A stretch of DNA of 64,000 bases from Monosporascus cannonballus (Eukaryota > Ascomycota > Sordariomycetes > Xylariales). The translations under genes and the position numbers were made by a program. Below the pieces are notes generated by a model. The model ran no database searches. It saw only the letters and a list, made by a program, of their open reading frames with translations, and was not told the DNA's origin. This document shows positions 36,117 through 49,255 of this stretch, piece by piece; within the stretch, counting starts at the first letter, position 1, and each line of letters begins with the position of its first letter. The stretch is from NCBI GenBank assembly GCA_004154925.1, contig QJNS01000192.1, positions 89,150-153,149 of the forward strand, written 5' to 3'.

Positions 36117-37696
36117 ATGGCGGCCGAAGAACAAGAACCCCCGAGCACCGCCGCCGCCGCCGCTCAACCGCAAGCCCAACAACCCCCACCACAGCCGCAG
36201 TCGCAGTCACAGTCGCAGCCGCAGTCGCAAACAGAGACGCATACACAACCACAGCAGCCGCAACCGCAGCCACAACCACGACAAGAGCAACAGCAGCAGC
36301 AGCAGCAGCAGCAACAAGCGCCGGGCCCGCGCGCGTCGCGGTTCCAGGCCGTGCTCGACTCGAGCCTCTCGCACACGCTGGCCAAGATCAGCTGGGACAA
36401 CTTCGCCGCGTGCTACCCGACCATCGCGGCGCAGGCCCCCGGCACGCTGCGCGCCGTCCAGCGCCAGATGGTCGACCGGCTCGGCGTGCTGTGCAAGGTA
36501 CGTTTTACGTTTTTACACTCGCGGTCGCACGCACATATGAATAGCAACGAGGCAGGCTATGGGCAGGCATCCACCGCTACGCACACGCGCGTTACGAGGA
36601 GCAGGAGATATAGAGAGATAGAGAGGTAGCGGGAAGAAGCAAGGGATGTCTATGTATATAATGCGCTGCGCAGTAAAGGGAGACGGGGGAATTTGACTGT
36701 TGACTGGGGTGTCGATGCATGCCATGCGCGCAAAGCACCGCAGAGGCTAACGATGACGACTTTTGCGCCGACAGAAAGAATTCGCTTCCATCCTGCAGGC
36801 TCGCAACGTGGTCGCGCGGCTCAACGAGCTCGAGACGCTGGTCAGCGAGGCGGAGCAGCGGAGAGACGAGGCCGGTCTGGCCAGCCAGGAACAGCCGCCC
36901 GTTCCGTAAGTCTTTCTCTTTTTTTCTTTATTTTCCTCACTCTCTCTTCCCATCCCCTTTTTGTTTTTTTTTTTTTTTTTTTATGTTCTCCTGCGGAAAT
37001 TCGCGTTTGCCGGTTATCGTGATGCAATGATCCTGGTTTGGAGGGGTAACGGGGTGTGAGTGGCCCCTTAAAAGGTGAAAAATGACAAAGTTCTGTCACG
37101 TACGACCACACCACGTGGAAAGCTCGGGATCCCGTCCGCTCTCCCCTAGATAAGCCGCGTAGGGCCAGATTAGTAGTTGGGTCGGTGACGACCAGCGAAT
37201 CCCTGGTGTTGTACGTTTTCTTTTTGCGATTTTCCTATTTTTTTAACTACTAACTTCCGCCCCCTTTTTTTTAAAAAAATGGAATTGCTTCTCTTTCCTT
37301 TTGTGAATTTTCGATTCCTACTACCAATTTCATCATGTTCACTATTTGTTCTTCTTTTCAAGTCTCTCTCACCGACTAACGGTCCCTCTTCCCAACAGCC
37401 CTCACGTGCTCCCCGCCGACGTGGTCCTCGCCGCGCACCTGGCGCCGCACCTCGCGCAGCAGCGCTCGCAGCTCAACGCGCGCCTGCAGACGACGCAGGC
37501 GCACAACGCGCGCCTCTTCGCCGATGTGCGGCGCCAGCGCGCCGAGGCGGAGTCCCTCCTCGCCCTGCTCGCCCGCCTCCTCGACGACGTCGACGGCGCC
37601 GTCGCCGCCCTCGACCCCGTCGCCCAGGACCTCGCCGCCGAGACCAGGGACGTCGAGGTCGAGATGGCTTCCCTGGCTCGCGGTGGGGCGAGGTGA
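36117..37696 (+). CDS. nnf1: Kinetochore MIND-complex subunit NNF1
   Basis: Subunit of the Mis12/MIND complex that links centromeric chromatin to the microtubule-binding Ndc80 complex. Exons 36117-36497, 36775-36905 and 37399-37696 give 269 aa; the second intron is long for this window (493 nt, with poly-T). The first 70 residues are Gln/Pro/Ala-rich low complexity. The Nnf1 domain begins at SRFQAVLDSSLSHTLAKISW, with FAACYPTIAAQ, then KEFASILQARNVVARLNELE across the exon 2 start. The C-terminal half is long coiled coil rich in Ala/Leu/Arg. The conserved helix order fits Nnf1 (human PMF1). The polyQ/PQ N-terminus is lineage-specific. Confidence 0.87.
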
Positions 37697-39145
37697 TGGT
37701 ACGTAAAGTAAGCGAGGGTTGTGGGAAGCGGAGCGGAATCGAGGCGAGGCGAGGTGAAGGGGATGGATGGTTGGATGCTGGATAAGACCGAAGAGACGGA
37801 GGGACGGAGGAAGTCGGCCTCTCCGATTCTGTGTAAAACGACGCGTACGATGTATTGTCGTAAGGCGAGGCGGGTGACGATCCCTGCTGTCCGGCGGTGG
37901 TATTCGTGCGATACGGTTGATATACGCGTCCACCCCACAGAGTCGTAAATTGGACCCCTTAGCTTAGGGGGTATCTCCCTCCAGTTCCGTGAGGCGGAGG
38001 GGAGAGGAGGAATGCCGCACATATGTCCATCCACACATATACAGCAGGGCCGGCGTCCAGGGTTCGGCAGCACTGAAAAAGGTAATCCGTTGACCGACTG
38101 GCTAGCCGGCTGGCAAGCTTATCTATGTGTACCCGGTTGGTTGGTAACCACATCTCTCCATCCCCTTATCGCGGACACAGCTACCTGCTTGTGTGATGAG
38201 TAATAAGAACCCATGCATGCATAGGGGTGTCGAAAGGTGCTAGCTAGGAAGTCGGGGGACACGTTCCTTAATATGCATACACATACGTAAATACGTATAC
38301 GCTGGCTCCCCCCGTTCCAATCATGATCGCCCGCACAAGCTCAGGAGCCACCACCCCGACTGACATAGTCCCTCTCCTGCTGCATCGTTTCCCCTGACTG
38401 ACTATCTTGTTTCACTCTTCTCATTTCGGAGATATTAGGCCCACGGCGTAGCCGTAGGAAGACCTCGCCTTGTATTGTTAGGGACACCAAAGGGACGAAA
38501 GAGGTGGAAAGGGGAGGAGGCGGACACCTTGGTTGTACCTCAAGAAATGCAATCCCGTGAACAAGGCAGACGAGCCTCGCGCATGTCACAGCGGAAAGGG
38601 AAACACAGGGGAAAGACGAGAGTCATCATCAAGTCATCGATAGCATTACACTAATACATGGGTAAGATGCTTTTTGTCTCCTCCCTGGGGAAATCACCGC
38701 TTCCCCGTGTTGTACAACCGACTGTACAATGCCCTTTGCGTCGAAATCCCCGATGTCATACCGATTTGTTCCTCCCATGCAAGATGAGCGTTTCAGCTTT
38801 TCTCTTTCCAGCCGGCAATCAAGTGTGCAAACTCCCCCCGGCAGCCACACATACACAACACCACACCAAAAATCAGTTGACTCAGGCCCCATCACCATGC
38901 CAATGCGCTTATGCTCGCTCTCAACGAGACCCCGCTCCCGACAGATAAGTATATCCGACGTAGCGCATGTCCGGGTCGAGCACCTATATCAGATTCTTAA
39001 AACCGAGTCCTATGTTGTCGAAAAGTCAAATCCGACGAAGCTCTGCCCTCGAAGGCAGCAGTCAACGACTGGACGCGGCTCGATATTTGTCCACCCACTC
39101 CACTTGTTCGGGGAGAACCCCGATTCCAGGTATGCAGGGATAGTC
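37697..39145. other. Intergenic between convergent genes
   Basis: About 1.45 kb between nnf1 (+) and the G3BP-like gene (-). Short frames only, no domain seen. The right part is the 3' UTR region of the minus-strand gene. Confidence 0.5.
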
Positions 39146-40919
39146 TCAAGCATTCGTGGCTTGAGACGTGCCTCTGCCCCGGGGGGCTCCACCTCGACCG
39201 CGGTTTTGGCCAAAGCCACCGCGTCCGCCCTGGCTCCCGGAACGGCCGTCAAACCCTCCCCGTCCTCCGCGGTTAGAAACGTTACCTCGCCCCGCAGAAT
39301 AGTTACTACCACCGTAAGCACCCGACTTAGGACGCCTAGGCTCCACCACAATGCTCTCGCCGTTGACCGTGTGAGGGTTGGCGGCAATGGCTGCTTGGTA
39401 TCCGGCCGGGGTCGCGAACTCAACGAACGCACAATTCTGGGACTCCAGTTAGCATGATATCAGTCAATTCATTCAATCGAGAGCTCACCTTCTGACGGTT
39501 AATGTCAAAGTAGGCCAACTCGCCATGCTGCGCCAACGCCGCCTTGAGGTCGTCATGCTTCACCTTCTCCGTGACGTACTTCACATATCCCATCGTACCA
39601 TCTTTCTCGGCTTGGGGCCCTGAAATGGACTGAGGCCGGTTCTGCCGCTTCGAGTCGCCACCTGCCGTCTGCCACTCGGTAGATGTCTCCTTAGCAGGGA
39701 TGGCGGGGGTGGCGGGAGTGGCGGATTCGGTGTTCTGAGCGGCAGGCGCGGCAGTTTGCGTGGCGGCTGATTGGGCAGGAGCGGCGGGACGAGGTTGTGC
39801 GGCGGGTGCGGTCGCCTTGGGCAGAGGCACCACGGGCCGGGGGGCAGCGGCGGCAGCGGCCCGGCTCGCCCACGTCATGGGCTTCGGTGGCTGGGCTGGC
39901 GGTGCAGGCGCAGAAGCTGGCGGAGGAGGTTGACGGGTCTTAACAGGCGTGGGGCTGGGGTCGACGGGCCTCTCAGCCTCCTTCACAGCTTCTTCTGCCA
40001 CTTCTTGGGCAGTCATATCGGGGTCTGGGGCCTTCTCGCCTTCTGTCATAGTGTCGGTTTCTGTAGCTGAAGTCTCGGTAGGTGCTTCGGCTACGGGTGC
40101 TTCATCAGCGGCCGAGGTCTCCTCAGTGACCTCCTCCAGCTTCTGGTCGACAACACCAGCATCCAATGCGGGGACGGCCGTCTCCTCAGCCGGTCCGGTG
40201 GCAGCAGTCGTGGGCTCCTCCTTCGCCTCCGCCGTGGTGGCTGGAAGAAGCTCTTCCGATGCCGCCTCGGCGTCACGAGGAGTCTCAGCCGGCTCCTCGT
40301 CGGCTTCCTCATCGATATATCGGAGGATGTCGTTCAAGACGAAGTAGCCGGAAGGTTGCTGGGCGAGAACGAAGGTCTGGACGAACTTCTTGGGATCACC
40401 GGCCTTGTTGGACGTCTCTCCAATGACCTGGATGACGATGCTCTCGTCGGACGCTTGAGAGTCGACGTTAGAAACGCGAACCTTGCAATCCTGGAAGTCA
40501 AGCTCCTTGATACGCTCTTGAATATTCTGTTAAAATGTTAGCAGCGTGCAGAAGCACACAGGATACGCTCTCAGATCCAACTCACCTGTCTACCAACCGA
40601 GACGTTGGCAACCTCAGCCTCACGGCCATAGACAAACTGGGAGCGCTTCCCGTAGAACAACTAAAACACATTAGCATGCAATTCGTCGGGGCTGGAGTCG
40701 TGGGAAGTTGCGTACGTGGAGCTTCTCTGGCGTCTTGCTCAGAGTAGTATAGTACTGTTCGACAAAGAACCAGGCCACCTCATCCTTACTCAGGTTACTG
40801 TTGTTGGCAGAACCGGATGATGCTTGGTCGACGGAGGGAGCGTTGTTAGATGTGGTCGAGGGTGTGTTCGAGACGGACTGGAATTGGTCCGCGTGATTAA
40901 GATTACCGTTTGTTGCCAT
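39146..40919 (-). CDS. G3BP-like NTF2 + RRM RNA-binding protein
   Basis: Related to G3BP/Nxt3/Bre5, RNA-binding scaffolds of stress granules that also act as ubiquitin-protease cofactors. Exons 40716-40919, 40586-40660, 39489-40526 and 39436-39146, all phase 0, give 535 aa. The NTF2-like domain lies at about residues 45-165 (VAWFFVEQYYTTLSKTPEKLH, LFYGKRSQFVYG, SGYFVLNDILRYI), split by two introns exactly as expected for a folded domain assembled from exons. A Glu/Thr/Ala/Pro-rich disordered middle follows. The RRM lies at about 395-470 (TMGYVKYV, CAFVEFATPAGYQAA) and the C-terminus is an RGG-type run (RGGRGGFDGRSG). Animal G3BP has the same domain order. Confidence 0.92.
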
Positions 40920-42461
40920 GTTTGCGCTGGTTATAAAAAGAGCTGCGCCAGGTATATCGGCGATTTTGACAGGTTCAGTTGATCAGCAAAATCCAAGTGG
41001 GAGACTGTGCGCCGTATCCGTGTTAGTTAAGACGTCTGCTCCCGTGCTCTGCCGTCGCGAATAACGTTTTGTTCACGGTCAAAAATAAAAGGAACTACTA
41101 CAACCAGAACCGAGAATTGCTTACGCACCTTCTAATGATAGGTAGGGTAATCGGCAGGCAGGTACGGAATTATGCCCGCTGCTCTAACAAAGAAAAAGCG
41201 GAATGCAAGAGGGGTGTGAAAAAGCCGCTAGCACGCAACACTAGGAAGACGCCCGGGACGACGTGAGCCGGAAATCCAATGAAGATCTCTGACGCTAGGG
41301 AAGAAAGAAGCGTGGAGGAAAGATCGAGAATAAATCACGAAATTGAAGTTTGCGGCGGCGGGTGATGGAACGGAAGATGGAGGAATACGTGCGCAACAAG
41401 CGTGGGTGGGAGTCGAAAGTTGGCGGACAGGGTGGGAGGAATTGAGTTTGTGGGTAGAGAAGTATATCAATGATCTGATCTGATCTGATTTTGAAGTTTT
41501 GGACCTGATCTGCGGGTTTAAGTTAGAGAAGAGGTTGGAGATGGGGAAGTATCACGCAAAACGTGGATAAAGCGGCGGTGGCGACGGAGGGGTTTTTTTT
41601 TTTTCACTTTGATTTCGTTTGGTGACGGGTAAATTCTGAAATATAGACGGGGTGACGATGGGCTTCAAAATAAGCTGGAATGTGGTGGTGGTGCTGGTGG
41701 TGGTGCAAGCTCCAAATTTGTCAAGAGTCACCTAAGGCACCTGGTGAGAGGAGGGGCCTTAGAGGGAGGGGGGCCTGCTCTACTCCCACCACCTAGGCAA
41801 AATAGCATCACCTGCCTGCCAGTCAGCGCAGCTCCAGAAACGTGGGAGTAATGGTGAAAGCCATGCAAATACAGCTGCAAGCAGCCGGCAACACTCTCCG
41901 TAGTAGAAGCTCATATGGAGTTCCACCAACTAGGGCCTTTTTCGGAGCAGTACTCTCCGCAATGTCTGCAGAGCCAACCCACCTATCTACCTACATGCAC
42001 CCCCGTTTGTTCTGCTTACATACATAGTACATACAATAGGCAGTATGCACATATAGGACTAGTATATCGATAGCTTGGAGCCGATTGGACTATCTCGTAA
42101 AGTCGTCACTATCCGCATTTAGTCGGTGCAACTCCTAGGGACGTTCTTTGTTCGTTACCTCCACTGGGCAACATATGCCCTACGAGGCAAGAATGTAGAC
42201 TCTAAAAGCAATTGTATGGAATATACTTTGGCATTTCGGCCGAGGATCGTCACTTCGCTATATCAGCAAGCACTGGCGAAAACCTTCAGATCGTGTTTAC
42301 TCCCATACAAATGTGTATGAGATTCTACTGATTATACCATGGACTCACGCACTAGGGGGTGGCTGCTGAGTACCTTGTAGGTCGTTCAGGGAAGAACCCA
42401 ACGGGATAGTGACACCCTGGAAGATCCAATCCCTAGACTCATCGACAAAGGATCCAACATT
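40920..42461. other. Intergenic, promoter of G3BP-like gene and nothing else seen
   Basis: About 1.5 kb. Contains a GATCT repeat (TGATCTGATCTGATCTGATT at about 41470-41490) and a T-rich tract at 41593. No gene was recognised. Confidence 0.5.
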
Positions 42462-45235
42462 TCATGGCATTACCCGCCATTGGAAACCCAGTGGGAATTT
42501 TTGTTGACTCGGAGGGTCCACAGGAGTGATCCAGCCCTCGACCAATGCCCGCCAAACCGCCTTAGAATACTTTTGGTTTCTCGGAAGATCGAAATGTAAT
42601 GCACGACGCTCGTCGTCTATCCATCTAAATATCTTATGTTAGCCACCCTAGTCCCGAAGGGTCAGGCAGGGACTCTGCTTAGTCCGCATCCAGCATCGCG
42701 ACCTAGGGTTACTCTATGGATGGCCGAATGGGCAAGCCCATCGCTGCGAACGAACCAAGCTGTAAGTCAAAATAAAAGACTCTAGAGTGAAGTGGGCTCA
42801 CCCATGTGCTCCATAGTGATTCCTAGGTCTCCAGTGCTTGCGTAGGTCGAGCAGTTCTTTTCGTGTCCCCATATTGTGCTTCAGAAGTCTGTCTCGATTC
42901 CACTGTGCCAAGGGAGATCAGTAGAGCCACGCTATGCGTTATGGGGGACGATAACGGAAATATACGTACGAATACCCATCCCCGTTTCCGCAGTTTGGAG
43001 AATTCAACTGTAATATTCTAGGTTAATTCCCTTTTCAACTGAGATAACGGAAAGAGAATCTGCTACTGGTCTCGATACTGCATCGCATACTGAGGAATGG
43101 TTGGATACGTCCTCGGTGTAACTTACAGTCGTGATTGACGCGATACCGCTGGTTTACGTCAAAGCTTTTCCAATTATTCGGATCCTGCGGACGCCGGCGT
43201 ACATGGTAGTTGACCCAGGCCATATTCTGAAAATAACCCGCGGCGTCGGATGGGCCGTCGCTCCACGCACCCCCGTTCACCACGATTCCGGGCTTCAGCT
43301 CCCAGTGATCCCTCTCGGTCCCGAGGACTCTCCGGAATATGGGCTCTTCCACAGACATGGGCTCGGACTGAAGACCCCGGATCGGATGAAACGTCCTGAC
43401 GATCATCTTCCGCCTGTCGGCCTGACTCATGCGCAAGACATGGTAGAGGAACCGGAGGCCGAAGGAGCACAGCACGTCAATGTACTCGCGCTGCGCAACA
43501 CGACTTATGAAGATCTTTGGGAAACACTCGGGATCCTTCGAGGCCTGCAGTGTCCGCCACGTATACTGGACTTCGTACTTGTCATCCGGGGGCACACCGA
43601 GCGTTCCAGCCTCATGCGATGCTACTCGCTTTCTGAACTCCTCGATGAACTCCTCCTCCAGGCTATGGAAGATCTGCTTGTAAAGCCCTCTGACGTAATT
43701 GTAGATACAAGCGAGTCTCTCATTCTGACAAGCCGAGTGGCTCATAGACACCTGGTTCTTCGTATGGGCCGCAGCCCAGCCTCGTTGGTAGTATTGCTCC
43801 GGGTTGGTCGGATCGCCACCATAGTCGAACCAGCCGATCTGCCTCACAGTTATGGCCGTGTACTCAAACAGCCACGCCGCGCTTATAATTCGCTCGCGCT
43901 CGGCCTCCGGAAGACTCGTCACTGTCGGGGCGGCGTCCCAGTCTCAATAGAACTTAGCGTTGTTCGTTTCCGTTGGCGTCGGACCGTTACGTACTTGCAG
44001 AGAAGCCTCTGCGAACTAGAGTCATTTTTAGTACGGCCTCGTCAAACGGGAGGGAACGCGGTATCATATCCGGATGCCCAAATCGCCCGGAATAGAATGG
44101 GGGACCTTGCTGACCACGTACCGCTGGCGGGAGCTCATCTACCGTGATCAAAGTCAGTATTACTACATGGACGGTGCTCTGGAGTGACGAGGGTGATTTA
44201 GTCATGTCTCGGCAGCCGCACGCCTGGGTTTTGGCCAGAACAGGCATGGTTTACTCCACGGACATACACGAAGGGGTAAAACTAAGAAAGGGTAAAAAGT
44301 AACTCGTCTGCATGTTTACGGGCTTCATCTGGATGAGTGCTGAGGCACTTCTTCACGTAGTCATTCATAAAGTCCAATATGGCGTCATAGGTCGGCGCTG
44401 TTTCGTCAATGTTAGCCCCGATAAACCAGTTGCCTTCGAGCGTTCGCCAGGACCCACCAAGTTGATTGATATTGTGCAAGCTGTGTAGCTCCGAATGGAC
44501 TCTGACAGTGGCTTCTTGGACGGTGCAATCTCTACAGATCCTGATATATAGTCGATGTAAATCGTAAACCCAGTTTGGAGAATCGCGACCCAATTCAGCT
44601 ACGCCTGCGTGTATCCGAGTTAGCAATTTGAGGCCGGACGCGGCGACGGATTCCAGGATTCGTGCACCATGGTGAACAAAGGTTCGCTGCCAACTTGAAT
44701 TCAGGAAGGGAGGGTTAACAACTCACCCTTGTCGATCTTATCGAGTGGCTCAGCGAACATCGGCATATAGGGATCAGGGTATCTAAGGAGACGCAACACG
44801 ATGTGCTGCGTGTGAGGCGTGAAGAGCCTGTTGAGCAGATCCTTCGACCGGCCGATGCCCAGAGATATTCTCGCCACATTGTCTACCATGTTGTCTTTCG
44901 CGAACGGCGACCATGCGTTATAAAGCTGACTGTCCGCGAGCAACCAGTTCATCGCGGTAGTGAGGGTGGGCGAGAACCTATGGGCCAGTATTTTTACCTC
45001 GAGGGGGAGCTTCATATACCCACGGTCGAGATTCGGGTTCGACTGAGCCGGTGGCGGAGCCCTCCCATTCTCTGCTTCGCGGTCCCTCAATCGGTTTTTG
45101 AGATACCATCTGCGAAGGCGTTAGATCTCGTATTCTCGCTACCATCGTCTTCTAGGAGGATGGGGCCATTAACTTTCTGAGTGGGGGATCCTGTGACTCA
45201 TCGATCTCCTTGTTGAACTTATCTCGAGACGCCAT
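42462..45235 (-). CDS. Unrecognised eight-exon fungal protein, 663 aa
   Basis: Exons 45174-45235, 44727-45109, 44320-44604, 43995-44138, 43127-43942, 42970-43007, 42802-42902 and 42462-42624. All seven junctions are in phase, most with GT(A/G)AG-like donors and clear branch points (CTAAC at intron 2, CTGAC at intron 3). Without intron 3 (44139-44319, donor GTAAAC) the frame stops at 44282 and a new ATG appears at 44247, so automated annotation may split it in two. The N-terminal part has LPLEVKILAHRFSPTL, loosely F-box-like. The rest is Trp/Tyr/Arg-rich with no motif I know: TAITVRQIGWFDYGG, FGLRFLYHVLRMSQ, WNRDRLLKHNMG, GWIDDERRALHFDLP. No signal peptide or membrane helix. Function unknown. 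Confidence 0.75.
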
Positions 45236-48200
45236 CGCGATCTTAGTTTAGATAGCCTAGGGATGGAATATCGTCCTGGGAGAAGAAACTCCGAGCTAAT
45301 GTGTGATAACTCGACAAAGAACAAGCCCTAACAGTCTCGTGTGGCTTTCGGAGCTCGTCAACGATTCAACACCTTCGCTCTTTTACCAGGAGGGTGCAAA
45401 GAAAAAAAATTTAGCCTCCCGGCTCCTCGAACACAAAGAGAGGGCCGGGCGAGGAACAGAGGCCCGGAAACGGCTCGTCGACGACGAACAATAATATCGA
45501 GTTTCCGAAAACGGGTATTCGTCCACAACGGATTCTCCTGAGTGCAAAGCGGGCTCGTTGCGAGGTCACATTTAATTCACCTCTAGATTTCATAACGATA
45601 TGGTAATTCGGTGGTTAACGTCGCACATTGTTATTTACGTTGGAAGGGCAAGAAGACGCGCTCGGTTGATATTCTATTTTACCATGACATCCATAACCAA
45701 TGCCATATTTATCCAGTCATTAATTACCCTAGCCTCTTCTTGGCTGAATAGCACTGTCAGTTGAATAAAGAATAACACCTAATTAGTCTAAGAAGGAAGG
45801 GTTGGCACATGTATTACTTTGAACAGCGCGATTAACAAAAGATGGGTTTTATAAGTCATCCATCAAAATATACTAACATGGCCCTTGTCCACTGGATGTA
45901 GTAGAGGCTGGAATAATTCAAATAAACCGTGAAGGGGTCTCCCATATGAGCATTAGACACCGTATAACAGAGATTACTGTCCACGATGAGATATGTGTGG
46001 AGCTTACCATGCTGAACCAAGGGGATGGCTTTCGGTCAAGAGGATGGTAGCCATATTGTAAGCTTCTTACTTTTGGTCTTGTTGACCCATACAACAGTGT
46101 TCGGAATCAAAACAAAGCAACGGTGGAAGAACCATGTTTATAATTATTGAGTCAGCACCATCGCCCTAACTTCTTGTCAGGTGTAACCGAAGTTTATCCC
46201 GTGAGGTGTGTGTGTATATATATATATAGGTGATATATCCCCAAAAGGAGGAAATGGGGCAGGTTTCAGACTGTTATTATTATATGGGTTGCCTTGCCAC
46301 TCTACCTGTAACAACGGCTGACACGTCTTCACTAGGGCGCCCGCTCCAGCCGAAGGATTTTAGTAAGCGGTTACTTGATGCTATAATGAATACTTATAAT
46401 GTTTGGCCTCCAATATAGATTGTTTTGTGTGAAACACAGCATGGAAGTCTATTATAACTCGCCATAATTGCACTAGCTTTAATATGGCTCAGGTCTAAAA
46501 CCCTTGTTAATATTCCATCGGCATATTATGTCCCTTGTCTTGGTAACGTAACCTCCAGGGGGGTTGCTTCGGGGGAGAGAGTCCTATGTGTAAATGTCAA
46601 ACCTCCAATTCAGAAAGGAGGCCAGGACACCGTAGTATTCCAGCCATATAAGCACACTATTCTCCTTTAAGCCGCGTTGCTGTGCAGTCATCCTGACCAA
46701 GTTAACATAAACTCAAATGAGCAATGCCGGCAGGGTAGTTGGTTAGGACGAACTTGTCAAGTTCATATTAGTCAGCCTTGGCGCGATAATAGGGAAGGTT
46801 ACTAAGCCGCGTAAAAACAAGTGCGTAGATCATGATGATGGACAGAGCGCCGTCTTGAAGCTTACGAATATTTGCTAGGGTAGGCGAGGCCTCCAAGACT
46901 CAAATGGTAGAGTTGTGGTGTTGGTCTCGTATCCGGAATAAAACGACATTGGTTTCGAGCTCGCTCCGAATAAACTCAGGTATGAAGCATCATGGCCATC
47001 CTCATCCACACATAGATAGTGTTGATAAATAACAATCTCAGTGCCCTCTACGATGAGAATTTCCCACCGCTACTCGTCGAAATTCAAGCTAAGCACGCCG
47101 CCCCAGGAATTATGCGTCGGGGGTCAGGGGTATTGATGCCCCTCTGCCAACCAACTGCCACAATGCAAAAAGAAAAGGAAAAGGCCCCACGGATTGTGGC
47201 TGTAAGGGAGTCTATCTCTCCTGGTGCCAATTATAGCACAGCAGTAACCGGAGTGGTTACAGCGCTAACCCGAAATGGATATCCGTTCCGTTAAATACCG
47301 GTTCCAATACTCTGGTTGGACTTAAACACAGCATTTTAGAGCAGCACGAACCACAATTTCGCTTGCCAATTACTGCTGTGCGGAATTGGCACCCGGGGAG
47401 ATAGCGCACAATGCTTCGCCCTGTGATTGAATCCTACAATAAACTAGTTTAATGAGGCGCTTCAATGCTATCTTACCGAGCAGCTCTAATCGTCGTTTTC
47501 GGCCAGGTGCGCTAAGGATTATACTTAGGTAATTAGCCTCTTACTAAATTAGACTGTACGACGATTATGAGGTCTCGGATGACGGATAGTTGCAGTATGT
47601 GTAAACTTATGGGTGATTCCGTCTACAAGAAAATCGTGCTAGGTAAATTGGTGAATTCTTCATATTGGACAGATATCAGTGACGAGATCTGTGGCTATAT
47701 ACTGCCAATTGGGTGTGGAAAGAAAAGCGCCCTACTTCGTGGAGCCAGTGATCTAACCCGGCGACGAACTAGCTTAGGGGCAGAAGTCTAGAGCCGAGAC
47801 CCTTGATATGCTACGTGCAGTTAAAAACAGGCTAAGAACGTGGAGGGGCGTACTACTGGTAGGGTACAGGAGACCCATCATGGATCTCTTTCCCTAGCTC
47901 AACCCGGATCTTTGGACGTGCGGGTTAATCTCGAGATCTCAACATTAGCTTCCATAAGAGCAATGCTTAGCTCACTCAGTAGTGGCAAGCCATCAGTAGG
48001 CGCCACAGCTATTCCGACGGCCTCAAAAGATAACTTGACGACCTCTAAATCTTTTCGATTGACAAGTGGAATATTACTTGTATCGCCTAATGTATGACAA
48101 ATATTCCAGTACCTACAGTCTAGCTTCGCTGGCGAAATGGGTGAGGTTGAGGTTAACGGTTAGGACCAGGGGTTAGTTAGTGTGAGGTGGTTTACGTGGC

Positions 48201-49255
48201 GCAAGAGTCCCCTGTATCTGGTACGTATTAAAGAGTCCGTATGGAAAGGTAGGTATATACAGATATATACACAGCTCTGTCGGAATACCCGCGGTGGCCA
48301 ATGGGCGCCTCCATATCCGACGAAGACGAATCAGGGCTACGGGACCCTTCGTTAGTTGGACCACGCGGGCAATCGGGAGTCCCGGAACGGAACCCGAAAT
48401 CCCTGATACACGCTGTACTAATCTACGGATACTTCGTTTATACAAAGTATCACCTTCCTCAAGGGGCTTTGCTGCACTAATCTAGAGCTGGGCTATCTGA
48501 GTTCATCTCCGTTCAGGCTGTCGCTCCACTTAGAACCCAAGCGGCATCCTTATACTAGCTTAAGCGGGGTCTTGTTTCGCGCGAGGACTTCGAGGTAATG
48601 CTGAAATCTAATGATCAGCCCTAGTTACAGAGGCTAGTGCAGATCGACCCGCTTGCCATGGGGAGGGGGAGGGGGAGATTTGAAGTTTCCAGTATAGAAT
48701 CTTATCAAACTGGTCGACATCCTCTCTTGCGTATATTACCGGTAACGTTGCCCTGCATTTGGTCAAATACGACCATATCCGATGCTGTACTGATATACCG
48801 CCGGCTAAGAAGTCTTCGATATTTGCGATATCCTTTATCTCCCTCTACCTACCCTGGTACAGGTGTATTTTCTTGTGAACGGATAAATAGAATATCACCC
48901 TATCCCCCGTCGTAGCGTCCCCGGCGGCCGAATCGAGGGCCAACATATGCAGGGAGCCGTCCGACGAACCCCGGCTTTGAGGCCGTATCCATTCGAACAA
49001 TTGGCTCTCAACTCGTCGACCAGGTAAATAAAGTAATTGCGAAAGTGGAGTGAGCTGCGAGCTAACACTACGTAGGTAAGGAAAGTGGGACGATCGTGTG
49101 CCGTCGCACTATGGGACTTCTTTTTCTGGGCATCTACCCTCACGAACTGGTTACCCTTTTGGAACACAACCACGCCGTCGAGGCTTCCTGCCTTGTCCAC
49201 TCGAAACAGCAAACAAGCGGCGAGCGCAAACTCATTGTTAGTCAGCCGCTTGATC
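45236..49255. other. 4 kb intergenic region with weak coding-like fragments
   Basis: No complete gene. Frames at 47019-47294, 47567-47791 and 47840-48097 (+) follow each other and look slightly protein-like; the middle one has DSCSMCKLMGDSV, faintly reminiscent of the Cys pattern before HET domains. They are not joined by good splice sites, and I treat them as possible gene remnants only. A TA microsatellite lies at about 46215-46228. Confidence 0.45.

Noticed and set aside
43131..44147. 338-residue open frame on the plus strand
   Set aside because: Shadow of the minus-strand 663-residue gene, whose exons have matching splice sites and a better amino-acid composition.
44282..44626. Separate gene ending at 44282 followed by another starting at 44247
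   Set aside because: Two same-strand fungal genes 34 bases apart are unlikely, and an in-phase intron with a good branch point joins them.
48140..48185. Telomere-like GGTTAG repeats
   Set aside because: Only two or three degenerate units with irregular spacing; no TTAGGG array.
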